A DNA stretch of 64,000 nt from Desmonostoc muscorum LEGE 12446. GTDB taxonomy: Bacteria > Cyanobacteriota > Cyanobacteriia > Cyanobacteriales > Nostocaceae. The notes under the pieces were generated by a model. That model was not told the origin of the DNA. It ran no database searches and saw nothing but the letters and a program-made list of their open reading frames with translations. This document shows, one piece after another, positions 28,049 through 37,755 of the stretch. The translations under genes were made by a program, and so were the position numbers. The DNA is taken from assembly GCF_015207005.2 (NCBI RefSeq), contig NZ_JADEXS020000001.1, positions 8,269,001 through 8,333,000 on the forward strand, given 5' to 3'. Position 1 is the stretch's first letter; the number at the start of each line of letters is the position of its first letter.

Positions 28049-29308
28049 GTTTCAATCCCTAATAGGGATTTTGATTAATTGCAATTTTTGCCGCTCTGCA
28101 TCACCCAGCCATGACTTATTTGTTTCAATCCCTAATAGGGATTTTGATTAATTGCAATTTGTGGCAGCTTCAGACCTGTCACTTTCTTTGCCGTTTCAAT
28201 CCCTAATAGGGATTTTGATTAATTGCAATCAATACAGTTTTTAGCAATAAAGGCAGCGATCTCGTTTCAATCCCTAATAGGGATTTTGATTAATTGCAAT
28301 TTTTATTGGATAATGTCAATAAGCGAAGGCAAAATTGTTTCAATCCCTAATAGGGATTTTGATTAATTGCAATTGATAACCAATGGAAGTCTATTAATGA
28401 GAAAGAAGTTTCAATCCCTAATAGGGATTTTGATTAATTGCAATTGCTGCTGGTGCGGGACTTGCTAAAGCTTACAATGTTTCAATCCCTAATAGGGATT
28501 TTGATTAATTGCAATGAAGAGAACCCGGACGCTAAAGAGAAGTACAGCAAGGTTTCAATCCCTAATAGGGATTTTGATTAATTGCAATATCTTCTGATCG
28601 AGTTGTCCAAAAAGCATTTGCATGTTTCAATCCCTAATAGGGATTTTGATTAATTGCAATTTCATGGTGAATATGCACAATTGCAAACAAAGAGGTTTCA
28701 ATCCCTAATAGGGATTTTGATTAATTGCAATAGCCTGGGGCTGACTGTTAGGCGTATTATCTATGTTTCAATCCCTAATAGGGATTTTGATTAATTGCAA
28801 TGTGATTTCCTGGAGTTTCTAAGGAGGCAGGTAATTGTTTCAATCCCTAATAGGGATTTTGATTAATTGCAATATTCCGCAGATTCCGATTTAGAAGTTA
28901 TCATTCTGTTTCAATCCCTAATAGGGATTTTGATTAATTGCAATGATACAGTTTGCTAACTTGGGCTTGGGCTTTTTTGGTTTCAATCCCTAATAGGGAT
29001 TTTGATTAATTGCAATAATCTATTCGGGTCACATTATTGACTAATCAAAGTGTTTCAATCCCTAATAGGGATTTTGATTAATTGCAATCTCAAACGATCA
29101 GTTAGCATCAGTGTACGCGATCGCTCCAGGTTTCAATCCCTAATAGGGATTTTGATTAATTGCAATGATAAACGTGTGAACTTGCCTGTCCGCTATCTCC
29201 GTTTCAATCCCTAATAGGGATTTTGATTAATTGCAATGAAGTCTTCTAGAGTTCCTAGTGCGTTTGCTTTGGTTTCAATCCCTAATAGGGATTTTGATTA
29301 ATTGCAAT
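28049..29308. CRISPR. CRISPR array: 18 identical 37-bp repeats, 17 spacers of 33-41 nt
   Basis: The repeat begins GTTTCAATCCC, has the inner palindrome CCCTAATAGGG and ends GATTAATTGCAAT. Repeats start at 28049, 28122, 28193, 28264, 28337, 28408, 28479, 28552, 28624, 28695, 28765, 28837, 28908, 28980, 29052, 29130, 29201 and 29272; all look identical. Spacers are mostly 34-36 nt; the sixteenth spacer gap (29089-29129 is the fifteenth) is the longest at 41 nt and holds a HIP1 site. About 30 bases after the last repeat a GTTTTCAA-like fragment is followed by an inverted-repeat element. The upstream gap after glgA is only about 100 bp and contains its terminator, leaving little room for a leader. 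No cas gene is in the window, so type is undetermined. Confidence 0.98.
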
Positions 29309-29355
29309 TGCTGTCGCCTGAAAGTACTGTGATATTTGGTTTTCAAGGTTCTGTT

Positions 29356-29534
29356 GCGCGGATGGGAAAATCATAACACAAGAACTTGTGATTTTACTAG
29401 ATACAAATCGCTGAAAGCTAAGCTCAGTAAGGAGCGCGGATGATTTAAAGATACTAGTGGCTTCAAGTTCTTACACAGAGGGCAATTGAGCCATTTTTGT
29501 AGTCACCCGCTCATAAACACCTACCCATCCGCGC
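29356..29534. mobile_element. MITE-like element abutting the CRISPR array
   Basis: GCGCGGATGGG (29356-29366) and CCCATCCGCGC (29524-29534) are perfect 11-bp terminal inverted repeats around about 157 bp. The inside holds GAGCGCGGATGATTTAAAGATACTAG, similar to a segment of the element at 2825-2957 (first 20 bases shared in pattern). It lies directly where a nineteenth repeat could have been. Confidence 0.5.
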
Positions 29535-29560
29535 ACTTAGCAAAGAAATCCTGATAAAAC

Positions 29561-30328
29561 TTAAAATGTTTCCTTGGTAGCCAACATCTGTAAAATTTTT
29601 TCTACATGATCCAACTCTCCAACGATTCGGCGAATTGGGTGAGGCCAAACCTTAACAAGAGTAGGAGTAGCAGAAACCTGATTAATTTCTGCTTGTTCTG
29701 GATGAGTTAAAACATCAATCACCTTTAAAGTATAAGGGTGTCCGAGCGATCGCTCTAAGAATTCGTGTAGATTTTGAAGGATGCGTTCAGTAGTTCCGCT
29801 ATGTCCTGCAACAAACAAGCGGAGGACATAGCCTTGTGTTGTTAATTGCTCTTTTTGTGCTATCACCGGTTTGTGATATTTTGGCACAGGTTCAGAAAGG
29901 TCTAAACGTACAATTAAGTCGTGATCTTCCCAAAGTTGGGGGAATGAGGAATGATAAGTTGTTAAGACCATGCGATCGCACAATCCATCCTGCCAAGGAG
30001 CTGCTTGCCATACTAGCTCCCCTGTACCAAAAATGGCATTCAGCAAAGATTGATATTTAATTACAGCCGGATAAGCCTCAGCAAAAGTTCGCACTTGTTG
30101 AGTACGCGGATCTAACCAGTGGTCAATAGTCGCAGTATAACAAGGCACTAAAAAATGTGGTGGCTCTGGTAAATCTAGAATTTCCTGCAAAGCAGAACAC
30201 AAATGCAAATGCCATCGACCTTGCTTGCTAGGGTCGATGCAGTAAATTAAATCTCCTCCAGGTGTAAATAGCGCAATGCCTTTGAACAACTGGGGTGTAG
30301 ATAGTTTGTTTGTCGTCAAGTTATTCAC
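29561..30328 (-). CDS. KaiB-like (thioredoxin-fold) domain protein with N-terminal extension
   Basis: The 255-residue protein has a C-terminal KaiB-like domain at about residues 165-250: [20 protein letters not shown], then [38 protein letters not shown] and [12 protein letters not shown]. This matches the KaiB/SasA-N thioredoxin-like fold, including the cis-Pro loop ATPTLVK. The first 160 residues ([39 protein letters not shown]) are a separate conserved-looking domain that I cannot assign. It is not the short canonical clock KaiB of about 100 residues. It sits upstream in orientation of nothing but lies just downstream of pilT on the same strand, so a link to pilus or phototaxis control is possible (inference). 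Confidence 0.75.
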   Translation of the reverse strand: MNNLTTNKLSTPQLFKGIALFTPGGDLIYCIDPSKQGRWHLHLCSALQEILDLPEPPHFLVPCYTATIDHWLDPRTQQVRTFAEAYPAVIKYQSLLNAIFGTGELVWQAAPWQDGLCDRMVLTTYHSSFPQLWEDHDLIVRLDLSEPVPKYHKPVIAQKEQLTTQGYVLRLFVAGHSGTTERILQNLHEFLERSLGHPYTLKVIDVLTHPEQAEINQVSATPTLVKVWPHPIRRIVGELDHVEKILQMLATKETF

Positions 30329-30413
30329 AGGAGGCTAAGGAACTAAAAGGTAAAAAACTTTCTCTTTTACCTTTTACCTTAGCGATAACCGCAACCAGGA
30401 AGACGAAGATATT

Positions 30414-30578
30414 TGGGATTGGGTATTGGGGATTGGGGATTGGGGATTGGGGATTGGGCATTGGGGATTGGGCATTGGGTATTGGGGATTGGGCATTGGG
30501 CATTGGTTATTCTCCGCGTCCCCGCGTCTCCCTCATCCCCCTCATCCCCCTCATCCCCCTCATCTCCCCCACTCCCCA
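30414..30578. repeat. STRR array between pilT and the KaiB-like gene
   Basis: About twelve GGGGATT/GGGCATT/GGGTATT heptamers (30414-30508) are followed by CCCTCAT units and CCCCACT units to 30578. The G-rich then C-rich halves are inverted, so a transcript from pilT towards the KaiB-like gene could fold here. Confidence 0.85.
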
Positions 30579-30581
30579 CTC

Positions 30582-31874
30582 CTAAACCCGACCTCGGAGA
30601 AACTGCGCCATTTCGTTAGGAGTTGGTGACATTTCCAAGGCAGTTTCTTCAGTAATGCGACCGTCTTGATAGAGATTCAGCAATGACTGATTCATAGTGA
30701 TCATGCCGTCAAAGCTGGCTTGTTTCATCAGTTCGCCAATTTCATCATATTTGCCATCTTTGATCCATTCTTTGATTGCCTCAGTGTTAATCAGCACATC
30801 GTGGAAAGCAGCCCGCTTCCCGTCTGTTGTCCGGCACAAACCTTGGGCGATTATTGCGACTAAAGACTCAGAAATTGCCACCCGCATGGCATCCTGTTCT
30901 TCACCAGAGTAGAGGTTGAGTATCCGCTCAATGGTTTTGACAGCGCTATTGGTGTGCAAGGTTCCCATTACCAAGTGACCAGTTTGAGCGGCTTTGAGGG
31001 CGGTGTTGACTGTTTCTTTATCCCGCATTTCCCCCACCAGAATCAAATCTGGGTCTTCCCGTAAGGCTGCTTTCAAAGCGTTGTCAAATTTCCGGGTGTG
31101 CATTCCCACCTCCCGCTGTTTGACTAAGGACTTACGGCTTTGGTGGACGAATTCTATGGGGTCTTCAATGGTGATGATATGCTTAGCCATCTCTTTATTG
31201 ATGTAGTCAATCATCGCCGCCATTGTTGTGGACTTACCAGAACCAGTCGGCCCGGTCACCAAAATTAAGCCTTTGTGGTGATGACAAATATCCCGAAAAA
31301 CTGGAGGTAATCTCAACTGTTCCATAGTTAAGATTTTCAACGGAATCAACCGCAATACCATTGCAGGACCTTTCAGGGAGCCAAAGACGTTAATCCGCAC
31401 ACGAGCAAATTCGTACTGAGTTGCTCCGTCAAATTCTAAGTGTTCTTCAAAGCGTTGAATTTCTGCCTCAGTCATCACCTCCCTCAACCAACTCATCAAA
31501 CTCTCTTTATCCGTTTCTGGATAATCTGTTGGTTGAATTTCTCCTCGGTTGCGGAAACGGGGTACTTCACCTACGCCCAAGTGAATATCAGAATATCCTT
31601 GATCGTAAGCTTCCCTGATAATCTGCGCTAAAGTCAGTCCTGGAGGGCTACTTTTCGGGCGAGCTGAACTAGGTATTGGCGGTGGTGTACCCGGACGATG
31701 ACCTGCAACAGGCGCAGAGTTAACAGCAGGAGAGTTAGCACTCATATCCAATGTTTGTGTCATCTGACGCTGGGTACTCATTCCTGGTGGTGGCGGTGGT
31801 GGGGCTGGTGGGGCTGGTGGCAGGTTACGTCCGGCAGCAGAGTTAGAACTTAATGGAGACTGTGATTCTGTCAT
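30582..31874 (-). CDS. pilT: Type IV pilus retraction ATPase PilT
   Basis: The 430-residue protein shows the PilT/GspE secretion-ATPase features: an N-terminal PAS-like region with [19 protein letters not shown] (about 90-108), Walker [18 protein letters not shown] (about 206-222), Asp box [11 protein letters not shown] (about 235-245), Walker [16 protein letters not shown] (about 270-284), and a His box [13 protein letters not shown] (about 294-306). A proline-rich, low-complexity N-terminus of about 75 residues is added, as in other cyanobacterial PilT proteins. PilT powers pilus retraction for motility and DNA uptake in complex with PilC at the inner membrane. Confidence 0.95.
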   Translation of the reverse strand: MTESQSPLSSNSAAGRNLPPAPPAPPPPPPGMSTQRQMTQTLDMSANSPAVNSAPVAGHRPGTPPPIPSSARPKSSPPGLTLAQIIREAYDQGYSDIHLGVGEVPRFRNRGEIQPTDYPETDKESLMSWLREVMTEAEIQRFEEHLEFDGATQYEFARVRINVFGSLKGPAMVLRLIPLKILTMEQLRLPPVFRDICHHHKGLILVTGPTGSGKSTTMAAMIDYINKEMAKHIITIEDPIEFVHQSRKSLVKQREVGMHTRKFDNALKAALREDPDLILVGEMRDKETVNTALKAAQTGHLVMGTLHTNSAVKTIERILNLYSGEEQDAMRVAISESLVAIIAQGLCRTTDGKRAAFHDVLINTEAIKEWIKDGKYDEIGELMKQASFDGMITMNQSLLNLYQDGRITEETALEMSPTPNEMAQFLRGRV

Positions 31875-32604
31875 ATATCTTCACATTTGGCAGTTAACAA
31901 ATTGAATTAGCGAGAAGTCAAGTCGCTTTCTGAGACGAATTCTGAAAGGCGCTGGGGTGCAAGCCCTAACGGTAATGCAAGGCGATTGAAATTCTAAAAC
32001 CACGGTCAATACACTTCATCCAACTCGACTTGTATCTTTTTTGTCGGCAATTTGACTATTCAGAAGTTTTATAAAAACTATTTAGCCTGTATAACCTGGT
32101 TTAACACATGTAAGTCCACAGATTACCTCAGTAAATATTCTAGAGTAAATAGTTTTATATACTACTAAAAAATATAAAGTAAATATTCTAATTCTATTAA
32201 ATGAGAAATTTATCGCAACTATGGAGTTTAATTGCTAGCAATTAGCAACACAAAGATTAGCAGTTCATGAATTCAGCGGATATCTCAATTATGAGAAGAA
32301 GTGCTGATTATTATAAGAAATGTTAAGCTGACTCGGAATCATATGCTGGGGATCAAGCTTGAAAGCTTATGTCTTTTAGCTTCTATGCCTTAAGACTGAT
32401 GTAGAAAGCAAGCTTTTTGAATAAAAAGCAACTTGACTTTACATTCATAATTACAAAAAATTAACTGTAAAGTTTAGTAAATAAATGCTCATTTTCCTGA
32501 TTAGGTTTTATATACTGAACTTCACTAAAACATTCAGTTTATTCGCAAAAAGCGAGAAAAAGCTGAAAATTAAAACTTGCTGTGTATTTTTGGGAGGAAA
32601 AGTC
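31875..32604. other. 730-bp AT-rich divergent intergenic region
   Basis: The gap between pilT and the small membrane protein gene is AT-rich and holds no recognisable gene or large repeat. It must carry both promoters. An open stretch at 32485-32604 in frame with the downstream gene is not counted because the ribosome site GGGAGGAAA precedes the ATG at 32605. Confidence 0.5.
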
Positions 32605-32979
32605 ATGGTTTCGGCTCAGAGCTCTAATCTAGGAAAGACCTACTCCTTGATGATGATTAAAAGCTTTTTAATATGGACTTTCACATTGGCAGTATGCTTG
32701 CTGGTTGTCGGTTTTCCACTAGTTGTTTTGATGGCTACGGTCGGATGTCTGTTGTCGATTGTTTTGCAATCTGTAATGCCTGTTAGTGCTGTTTTGCTGG
32801 TTGCAGGCGGTTTAGTGATGTTCAATGTCATGGCAGTTGTATTTGCTGCGGGTGTGCTAACTCTTAAAGGAGTTCATCCTAGCGAAGTTAAGTGGTTAAG
32901 CTGGCTGCATGGAGAGGCAGACCAAACGCAGACTACTGTATACGCTGCTTGCCCTTTAACTTGTGAGATTAAAATGTAG
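32605..32979 (+). CDS. Small membrane protein of unknown function
   Basis: The ATG at 32605 is chosen because GGGAGGAAAAGTC directly precedes it; the longer frame from 32485 has no ribosome site. The product is 124 residues with two hydrophobic segments (about 18-52, IWTFTLAVCLLVVGFPLVVL...; and 55-83, VMPVSAVLLVAGGLVMFNVM), then a soluble tail with HPSEVKWLSWLHGE. No family recognised. A terminator-like hairpin follows at 33014. Confidence 0.65.
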   Translation: MVSAQSSNLGKTYSLMMIKSFLIWTFTLAVCLLVVGFPLVVLMATVGCLLSIVLQSVMPVSAVLLVAGGLVMFNVMAVVFAAGVLTLKGVHPSEVKWLSWLHGEADQTQTTVYAACPLTCEIKM

Positions 32980-33013
32980 TCTTTGCAATTAAATTCGACA
33001 AACAGTGCGTCTG

Positions 33014-33034
33014 CCCGGTTAAGCCGGGTTTTTT
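33014..33034 (+). terminator. Intrinsic terminator, first of two copies
   Basis: CCCGG-TTAAG-CCGGG followed by six T. The surrounding 31 bases (33012-33042) recur exactly at 33547-33577, on the other side of a MITE-like element. Confidence 0.75.
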
Positions 33035-33161
33035 CATGTTTTATTGATTTTATGGTGAGATCAAAATCTAGTCATTAGACCTGCCTTGAAAATGGGGAGT
33101 TGGGAGTGGGGAGTTGGGAAAAGAAATTTTCATTGTTCCTTGTGAACGCAGCTCATGGAGT

Positions 33162-33534
33162 CTCTTGCAAAAGTCCCTAACACCCCACCCCCAACCCCGA
33201 GCAGCTTGCGGGGCTACGGTGTACACACAAGTTAGTAAGGGCACGGCAGTGCCGTGCCCCTACGATAAATCTACCCATATCAAGGTTTTCGTGAAATGGT
33301 ATTACGCATTGACAGGAAATACCAAACATGGGTGATTTAAAAACCACATCTTTCGTAGGGGCACAGCACTGCTGTGCCCTTTATTGAGGACTACCGCTGC
33401 ACTCGTAATGACAATTTATTGGGTCTAGAAGGCTTGAAACCTTTGCAGAAAGCACTTGTGTATACACCCGTAGGCTTGCGGGGAGGGGAGCTCAAATGCG
33501 GGGTGGGGTTCTTTATTTTTGATTTATGCAAGAG
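33162..33534. mobile_element. MITE-like element with long imperfect TIRs
   Basis: The ends CTCTTGCA (33162-33169) and TGCAAGAG (33527-33534) continue inwards as imperfect inverted repeats through a CCCCACCCC region and CTACGGTGTACACACAAGT (33213-33231) against ACTTGTGTATACACCCGTAG (33454-33473). The interior has two GGGCAC(G/A)GC...GTGCCC palindromes. No protein is encoded. Related GGTGTACACACAAGT ends also occur near 39558 and 39971. Confidence 0.6.
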
Positions 33535-33548
33535 GTCTATTGCATTTG

Positions 33549-33569
33549 CCCGGTTAAGCCGGGTTTTTT
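33549..33569 (+). terminator. Intrinsic terminator, second copy
   Basis: Identical to the hairpin at 33014-33034, with the same T-run and CATGTTTT downstream. It lies just beyond the MITE-like element, so the terminator was duplicated with, or around, the insertion. Confidence 0.7.
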
Positions 33570-33685
33570 CATGTTTTGTATGATTTATACTTTGATATTT
33601 ATGGTTTTTGTGATGATTGGCCATTAACTATTGACTATTGACGATAGACCATTGACCATAGCCTTTGACAAATTACAACCGACAA

Positions 33686-34798
33686 ATGACTAATAAAAAG
33701 CAGGTTTGCATTATTTTGGGTACTCGTCCGGAAGCGATTAAACTAGCTCCGGTGATTCAGGTTTTCCAAAAGTGTTCAGATTTTGAGTCGCAAGTAATTC
33801 TAACTGGACAGCATCGTGAAATGGTTGAACAAGTCATGCAACTGTTTAATATCAAGCCAGATTATGACTTGGAAATTATGCAGACTCAGCAATCTTTAAA
33901 TGATATTACCTGTCGCAGTTTACAAGGGTTAGAAGCATTATTTCAGCAAAAAAAGCCAGATTTAGTTGTGGTTCAGGGAGATACTACCACGGCTTTTGCC
34001 GCAGCTTTGGCAGCTTTTTATCAAAAAATTCCTGTTGGTCATGTAGAAGCAGGGTTAAGAACTGATGATATACTCAATCCTTACCCAGAAGAGGCTAATC
34101 GACGGTTGATTTCTCAAATTACTCAGTTGCACTTTGCGCCAACTCCTTGGGCTGTAGAAAATTTGCACCGTTCTGGTGTTTTAGGTGAAATTCACTTGAC
34201 TGGTAACACGGTAATCGATGCGTTATTGAATGTTGCTGCAACCCAAGTCAGCTGTAATGTACCAGGTTTAGATTGGGGTTCATATCGCGTTTTGTTGGCA
34301 ACAGTGCATCGTCGGGAAAATTGGGGAGAACCACTCGAAGCGATCGCTGCTGGCTTTTTACAAATCTTAGACAAGTTTCCTGATACAGCAATGCTCTTAC
34401 CATTACACCGCAATCCGACAGTGCGAGTACCATTGCAGCAACTTTTAGGAAATCATCCGCGAATTTTCTTGACAGAACCTCTCGATTATGGGCAATTGGT
34501 GGGAGCAATTGGGCGATCGCATCTTTTGCTTACCGATTCTGGTGGATTGCAGGAAGAAGCCCCCAGCTTGGGCAAACCAGTACTAGTTTTGAGAGACACC
34601 ACAGAAAGACCAGAGGCTGTTACAGCCGGTACCGCTAAACTTGTGGGAACTGAGAGTGAAAATATTTTTGCAGCTGCTAGCGAATTACTCAGTGACCAAA
34701 CGGCCTATGAAGCAATGGCAAATGCGATTAATCCTTTTGGGGATGGTCATGCAGCAGAGCGCATTTTGCAGATTGTCCAAAATTACTTGGGTGTTTGA
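33686..34798 (+). CDS. wecB: UDP-N-acetylglucosamine 2-epimerase (non-hydrolysing)
   Basis: From the ATG at 33686 the protein is 370 residues; an upstream TTG at 33665 is less likely. Motifs are VCIILGTRPEAIKLAPVIQV (N-terminal Rossmann strand), VVQGDTTTAFAAALAAFY (about 88-105), VGHVEAGLRTDDILNPYPEE and ANRRLISQI (about 111-139), TVHRRENWGEPL (about 209-220), and LLTDSGGLQEEAPSLGKPVL (about 278-297) with RDTTERPEA. It interconverts UDP-GlcNAc and UDP-ManNAc for surface polysaccharide synthesis in the cytoplasm. The AATGACTAATAA start region lies in a TTGAC-type short repeat array (33620-33690). Confidence 0.95.
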   Translation: MTNKKQVCIILGTRPEAIKLAPVIQVFQKCSDFESQVILTGQHREMVEQVMQLFNIKPDYDLEIMQTQQSLNDITCRSLQGLEALFQQKKPDLVVVQGDTTTAFAAALAAFYQKIPVGHVEAGLRTDDILNPYPEEANRRLISQITQLHFAPTPWAVENLHRSGVLGEIHLTGNTVIDALLNVAATQVSCNVPGLDWGSYRVLLATVHRRENWGEPLEAIAAGFLQILDKFPDTAMLLPLHRNPTVRVPLQQLLGNHPRIFLTEPLDYGQLVGAIGRSHLLLTDSGGLQEEAPSLGKPVLVLRDTTERPEAVTAGTAKLVGTESENIFAAASELLSDQTAYEAMANAINPFGDGHAAERILQIVQNYLGV

Positions 34799-34903
34799 TT
34801 ACCGACATCAATTTAGGAAGCTAAAACTGCATAAGATCAGTGAGTCTGGAGTTAAGAATGAATGTCAGGCAATACTGCTGTTGATGGTTGAGTTCAAATA
34901 TCT

Positions 34904-36286
34904 ATGGGTGTAGCATCACGATATTGGCAACTAGTGAAAATTGATGCTGCCGGAGGGCGGCAAGTGCAGGAAATTACTCCGGCTAAAGCGTTTTTCGCTG
35001 ATGTGTTTTCAGCAAAGGCAGATAATAATGATGTCCCAGACGCAGAAATTCAACTCCAACTGCTGCAATTATCGCGGGATGCTCCTGCTGATAGATGCTT
35101 GCTAGCCCAGCGTTGTCTACTCTGTTTTATATCTTGGCAAATTGAGCAAGTTTGCTTACAATTAGAAACCAATTTTGGGACTGCTCATGGTTTTAGTTGC
35201 AGTGATTTACTGCCTTATGTCCTAGATGATGATGGCAGATTAGAACCAACTGGTTCTTATGAATGTCTTTCTCGAAAAATTTTGCACAGTTTTGACCCAG
35301 ATCAAAGTAGTCTCACAACCTGGACAACGACAAAGGTAAAACAATATCCGGCGCTGAATCAATTTTTGCTGGAATCAGGATTATATCTTGTGAGTGACTG
35401 GGCAATTCTCAATGATACTAGACCTAAACAGCTAGAGCGAATTTTCAGGGAATTTTACTCGTTAACGCCTAGAGAAATTGAATATTTCGTCATCTTTTTA
35501 GAAAGTTACCACCTTGTTTATCGCGCACAAAGGCTACAACAACGTTCTTTAGGTATTGGGGGAAAATGTCTCCCACCCACTACGCAGCAACTACAAGAAA
35601 TTGCTTTAAATATCCAAAGTCAAAGCGGTCAAATGCTCAAAAATGAAACTGTGATGACACAATTACAAAAGCTTGCTTCTTTGTTGCGACAGTATCGAAT
35701 TCATGTGCGGGGTGGTTCTTTACCAACAACATCCATAGATGTGGTGGGTAGAGAAAGTATTCTGAATCTTGATGTTACCAATGCTGGAGAAAATGAAGAC
35801 GAGGAAGCGGAGTTTTTGCAATTATATCGTCCTCAATTCCTAGCTTGTTTAGACCAAGCGTTAGCTTTGGTGATTACATTACGAGTGAAACAACTACAAG
35901 GAAAAAAAGGAGATAAAGCCAAAAAATTCCTGATAGCGCTCCAGCTAGTTCACTGTCAACAAATACCGATGACAGAAATTGCTAGTCGGTTAGGATTAAG
36001 GGCACAGGATGCAGTAACTCGCTTGTTAAAACTTAAGGAATTTCGTGCTGATGTGCAACAACAGCTTTTGGTAATATTGCGCGATCGCGTCCTTGATTTG
36101 GCAAAAAATTACTATGATCCAGAACATCTCCAAACCCTAGAAAATCAGATATCATCTGCCCTGGATGAACAGATTTCTACAGTATTTAGAGATGCAAAAA
36201 TTTCATCTCAAACGCCTAAGAGTAGTGTAGTCAACAATCTTTTTTCTCAGCAACTATGTCGTTATCTCGATACAATAAATGAGTAG
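34904..36286 (+). CDS. Sigma-70-like protein of the DUF1822 partner type
   Basis: The 460-residue protein has a stretch resembling sigma region 2 at about residues 125-180: FDPDQSSLTTWTTTKVKQYP followed by LNQFLLESGLYLVSDWAILN. A C-terminal HTH-like element resembling region 4 is at about 340-385 (LIALQLVHCQQIPMTEIASR, LGLRAQDAVTRLLKLKEFR). The rest is helical and charged. In cyanobacteria I know proteins of this kind as neighbours of DUF1822 genes, and here the DUF1822 gene begins two bases after the stop, so they form an operon. It is probably a divergent sigma factor or RNA-polymerase-associated regulator; promoter recognition is inference. The rest of the usual neighbourhood (CHASE2, DUF928, CHAT) lies 7 kb downstream. 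Confidence 0.6.
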   Translation: MGVASRYWQLVKIDAAGGRQVQEITPAKAFFADVFSAKADNNDVPDAEIQLQLLQLSRDAPADRCLLAQRCLLCFISWQIEQVCLQLETNFGTAHGFSCSDLLPYVLDDDGRLEPTGSYECLSRKILHSFDPDQSSLTTWTTTKVKQYPALNQFLLESGLYLVSDWAILNDTRPKQLERIFREFYSLTPREIEYFVIFLESYHLVYRAQRLQQRSLGIGGKCLPPTTQQLQEIALNIQSQSGQMLKNETVMTQLQKLASLLRQYRIHVRGGSLPTTSIDVVGRESILNLDVTNAGENEDEEAEFLQLYRPQFLACLDQALALVITLRVKQLQGKKGDKAKKFLIALQLVHCQQIPMTEIASRLGLRAQDAVTRLLKLKEFRADVQQQLLVILRDRVLDLAKNYYDPEHLQTLENQISSALDEQISTVFRDAKISSQTPKSSVVNNLFSQQLCRYLDTINE

Positions 36287-36288
36287 AT

Positions 36289-37635
36289 ATGAAAAATTTA
36301 TCAAGTAACATTCCTCAGCTACAGCTAGACTTTGAAGTTCTGGCTACAGAAACAATTACTCTCTCCTCTAACCAAATAAATCAGGCAGTAGAACTGAGTC
36401 AGCAAATTCCCACTACATCTCGGCAGTGGCAGACTTATATTAATGCTCTGGCGCTATTGGCTTTTGAACAATGGCTAGAAGAACGCGCCGAGTATTTAAC
36501 TATTAATCGGGAAAAATGTACAGTTTTGCAGCCACCACTGGCAAATGCGATCGCTGCTGTTGCCAATTTGCAAGTTGGTGAATTTAAACTCTGTCTAATT
36601 CCCACTGGTAGCCTCACTGATTTAGAAGTGACTCTACCTAAAGTAGTCGTAGATTTACCAGAATATGTTCCTCATTTTTATGTATTGGTAGAAGTTTTAG
36701 AAGAACAAGAATCTGCCGTAATTTCTGGGTTTATCTCCTATCAAAAATTAATAGAAAATCAGGTAAGAGCTAACTTACAGCCTGAGTCAGACTGGACTTA
36801 TCAAATACCTTTGAGTTGGTTTGAAGATGAACCAAACCGCTTGTTGTTATATTTGCGTTGTTTAAAGTCTGAAGCATTAACTTTACCAAATGTCAAGGGC
36901 AAATCGACTCAGTTATTATCGACAATGGAAGGTGAGTTAGCTACATTATTACCGCAGTTGCGATCGCCTCAACGTGAACTTTGGGAAGTGTTGACTTGGG
37001 AACAAGGAAGTGCTGTTTTGACTAATCCAGAATTACTCAATTGGATTTACAATTTGCAGCAAGCGAACAAGTCTACACCCAAAACAAACTTAAAAGATTT
37101 ACTCAAATTATTGACACAGCCAGCCCTCAATGTTGGACGTTGGTTGTGGGATGAATTAGATGAATTAGGCCAGGCATTTTCATGGGTGCTGTTACCTAGT
37201 TTGACACCGGCTGCGGCAATGCGAAGTCCTACAGAAGAATTCCAGGCAATTATCACCCAACTTCAGCACAGAGGTGTAGAAATTCCCTCCCAAGCGCGGG
37301 GTGCTTATCACGATTTACTATTAGCAGGAATTACTCTGCGGCTATATGCAGTCACTTGGCATATATTATCTGAATCAGACAGCCATTTATGGACATTATT
37401 GTTAGTGTTAGGTACAGCTTCACATGATGCTTTACCTTCACATTTAAAAATGCGAGTGAGTGACCAAACGAGCATTTTATTAGAACAGGGGACAAATCAA
37501 GAACAGGGAGATTCTTATTTGTTTACTCGTGTGGTTGGTGGTTGGGATGAGAAATTTCTGGTGAGTGTGAGTTTAATGGATGGTATGGAATTGACCTTAC
37601 CTCCATTTGCATTTTATCCGGGGCGATCGCTTTAG
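36289..37635 (+). CDS. DUF1822 family protein
   Basis: The 448-residue protein matches the cyanobacterial DUF1822 family as I know it: QLQLDFEVLATETITLSSNQ at the start, QWQTYINALALLAFEQWLEE (about 45-64), LPEYVPHFYVLVEVLEEQE (about 124-142), SWFEDEPNRLLLYLRCLKSE (about 188-207), and VSVSLMDGMELTLPPFAFYP near the end. No signal or membrane segment. It starts directly after the sigma-like gene, so co-translation is likely. The biochemical role is unknown. A plausible idea is an anti-sigma or adaptor function for its partner. Confidence 0.8.
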   Translation: MKNLSSNIPQLQLDFEVLATETITLSSNQINQAVELSQQIPTTSRQWQTYINALALLAFEQWLEERAEYLTINREKCTVLQPPLANAIAAVANLQVGEFKLCLIPTGSLTDLEVTLPKVVVDLPEYVPHFYVLVEVLEEQESAVISGFISYQKLIENQVRANLQPESDWTYQIPLSWFEDEPNRLLLYLRCLKSEALTLPNVKGKSTQLLSTMEGELATLLPQLRSPQRELWEVLTWEQGSAVLTNPELLNWIYNLQQANKSTPKTNLKDLLKLLTQPALNVGRWLWDELDELGQAFSWVLLPSLTPAAAMRSPTEEFQAIITQLQHRGVEIPSQARGAYHDLLLAGITLRLYAVTWHILSESDSHLWTLLLVLGTASHDALPSHLKMRVSDQTSILLEQGTNQEQGDSYLFTRVVGGWDEKFLVSVSLMDGMELTLPPFAFYPGRSL

Positions 37636-37722
37636 TTTCTCTGGTTACATTTTTGGTAACGGGTGATTATATTACTCATCATCAAACCAACTCTCCTTTT
37701 TATATAGCAATCCTGAACAAAA

Positions 37723-37755
37723 AGATCCCCGAATTCTTGAATAAGTCGGGGATCT
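37723..37755. terminator. Hairpin after DUF1822 gene
   Basis: A perfect 10-bp inverted repeat (AGATCCCCGA / TCGGGGATCT) with a 13-base loop lies between the convergent DUF1822 gene and the 94-residue gene. No long T-run follows on the plus strand. Confidence 0.55.

Noticed and set aside
30310-30629. Open frames between pilT and the KaiB-like gene
   Set aside because: Translations of GGGGATT heptamers; low complexity and no start signals.
33114-33624. Short frames at 33114, 33374 and 33391
   Set aside because: They lie across the MITE-like element and terminator copies; composition follows the palindromic repeats and no family is recognisable.
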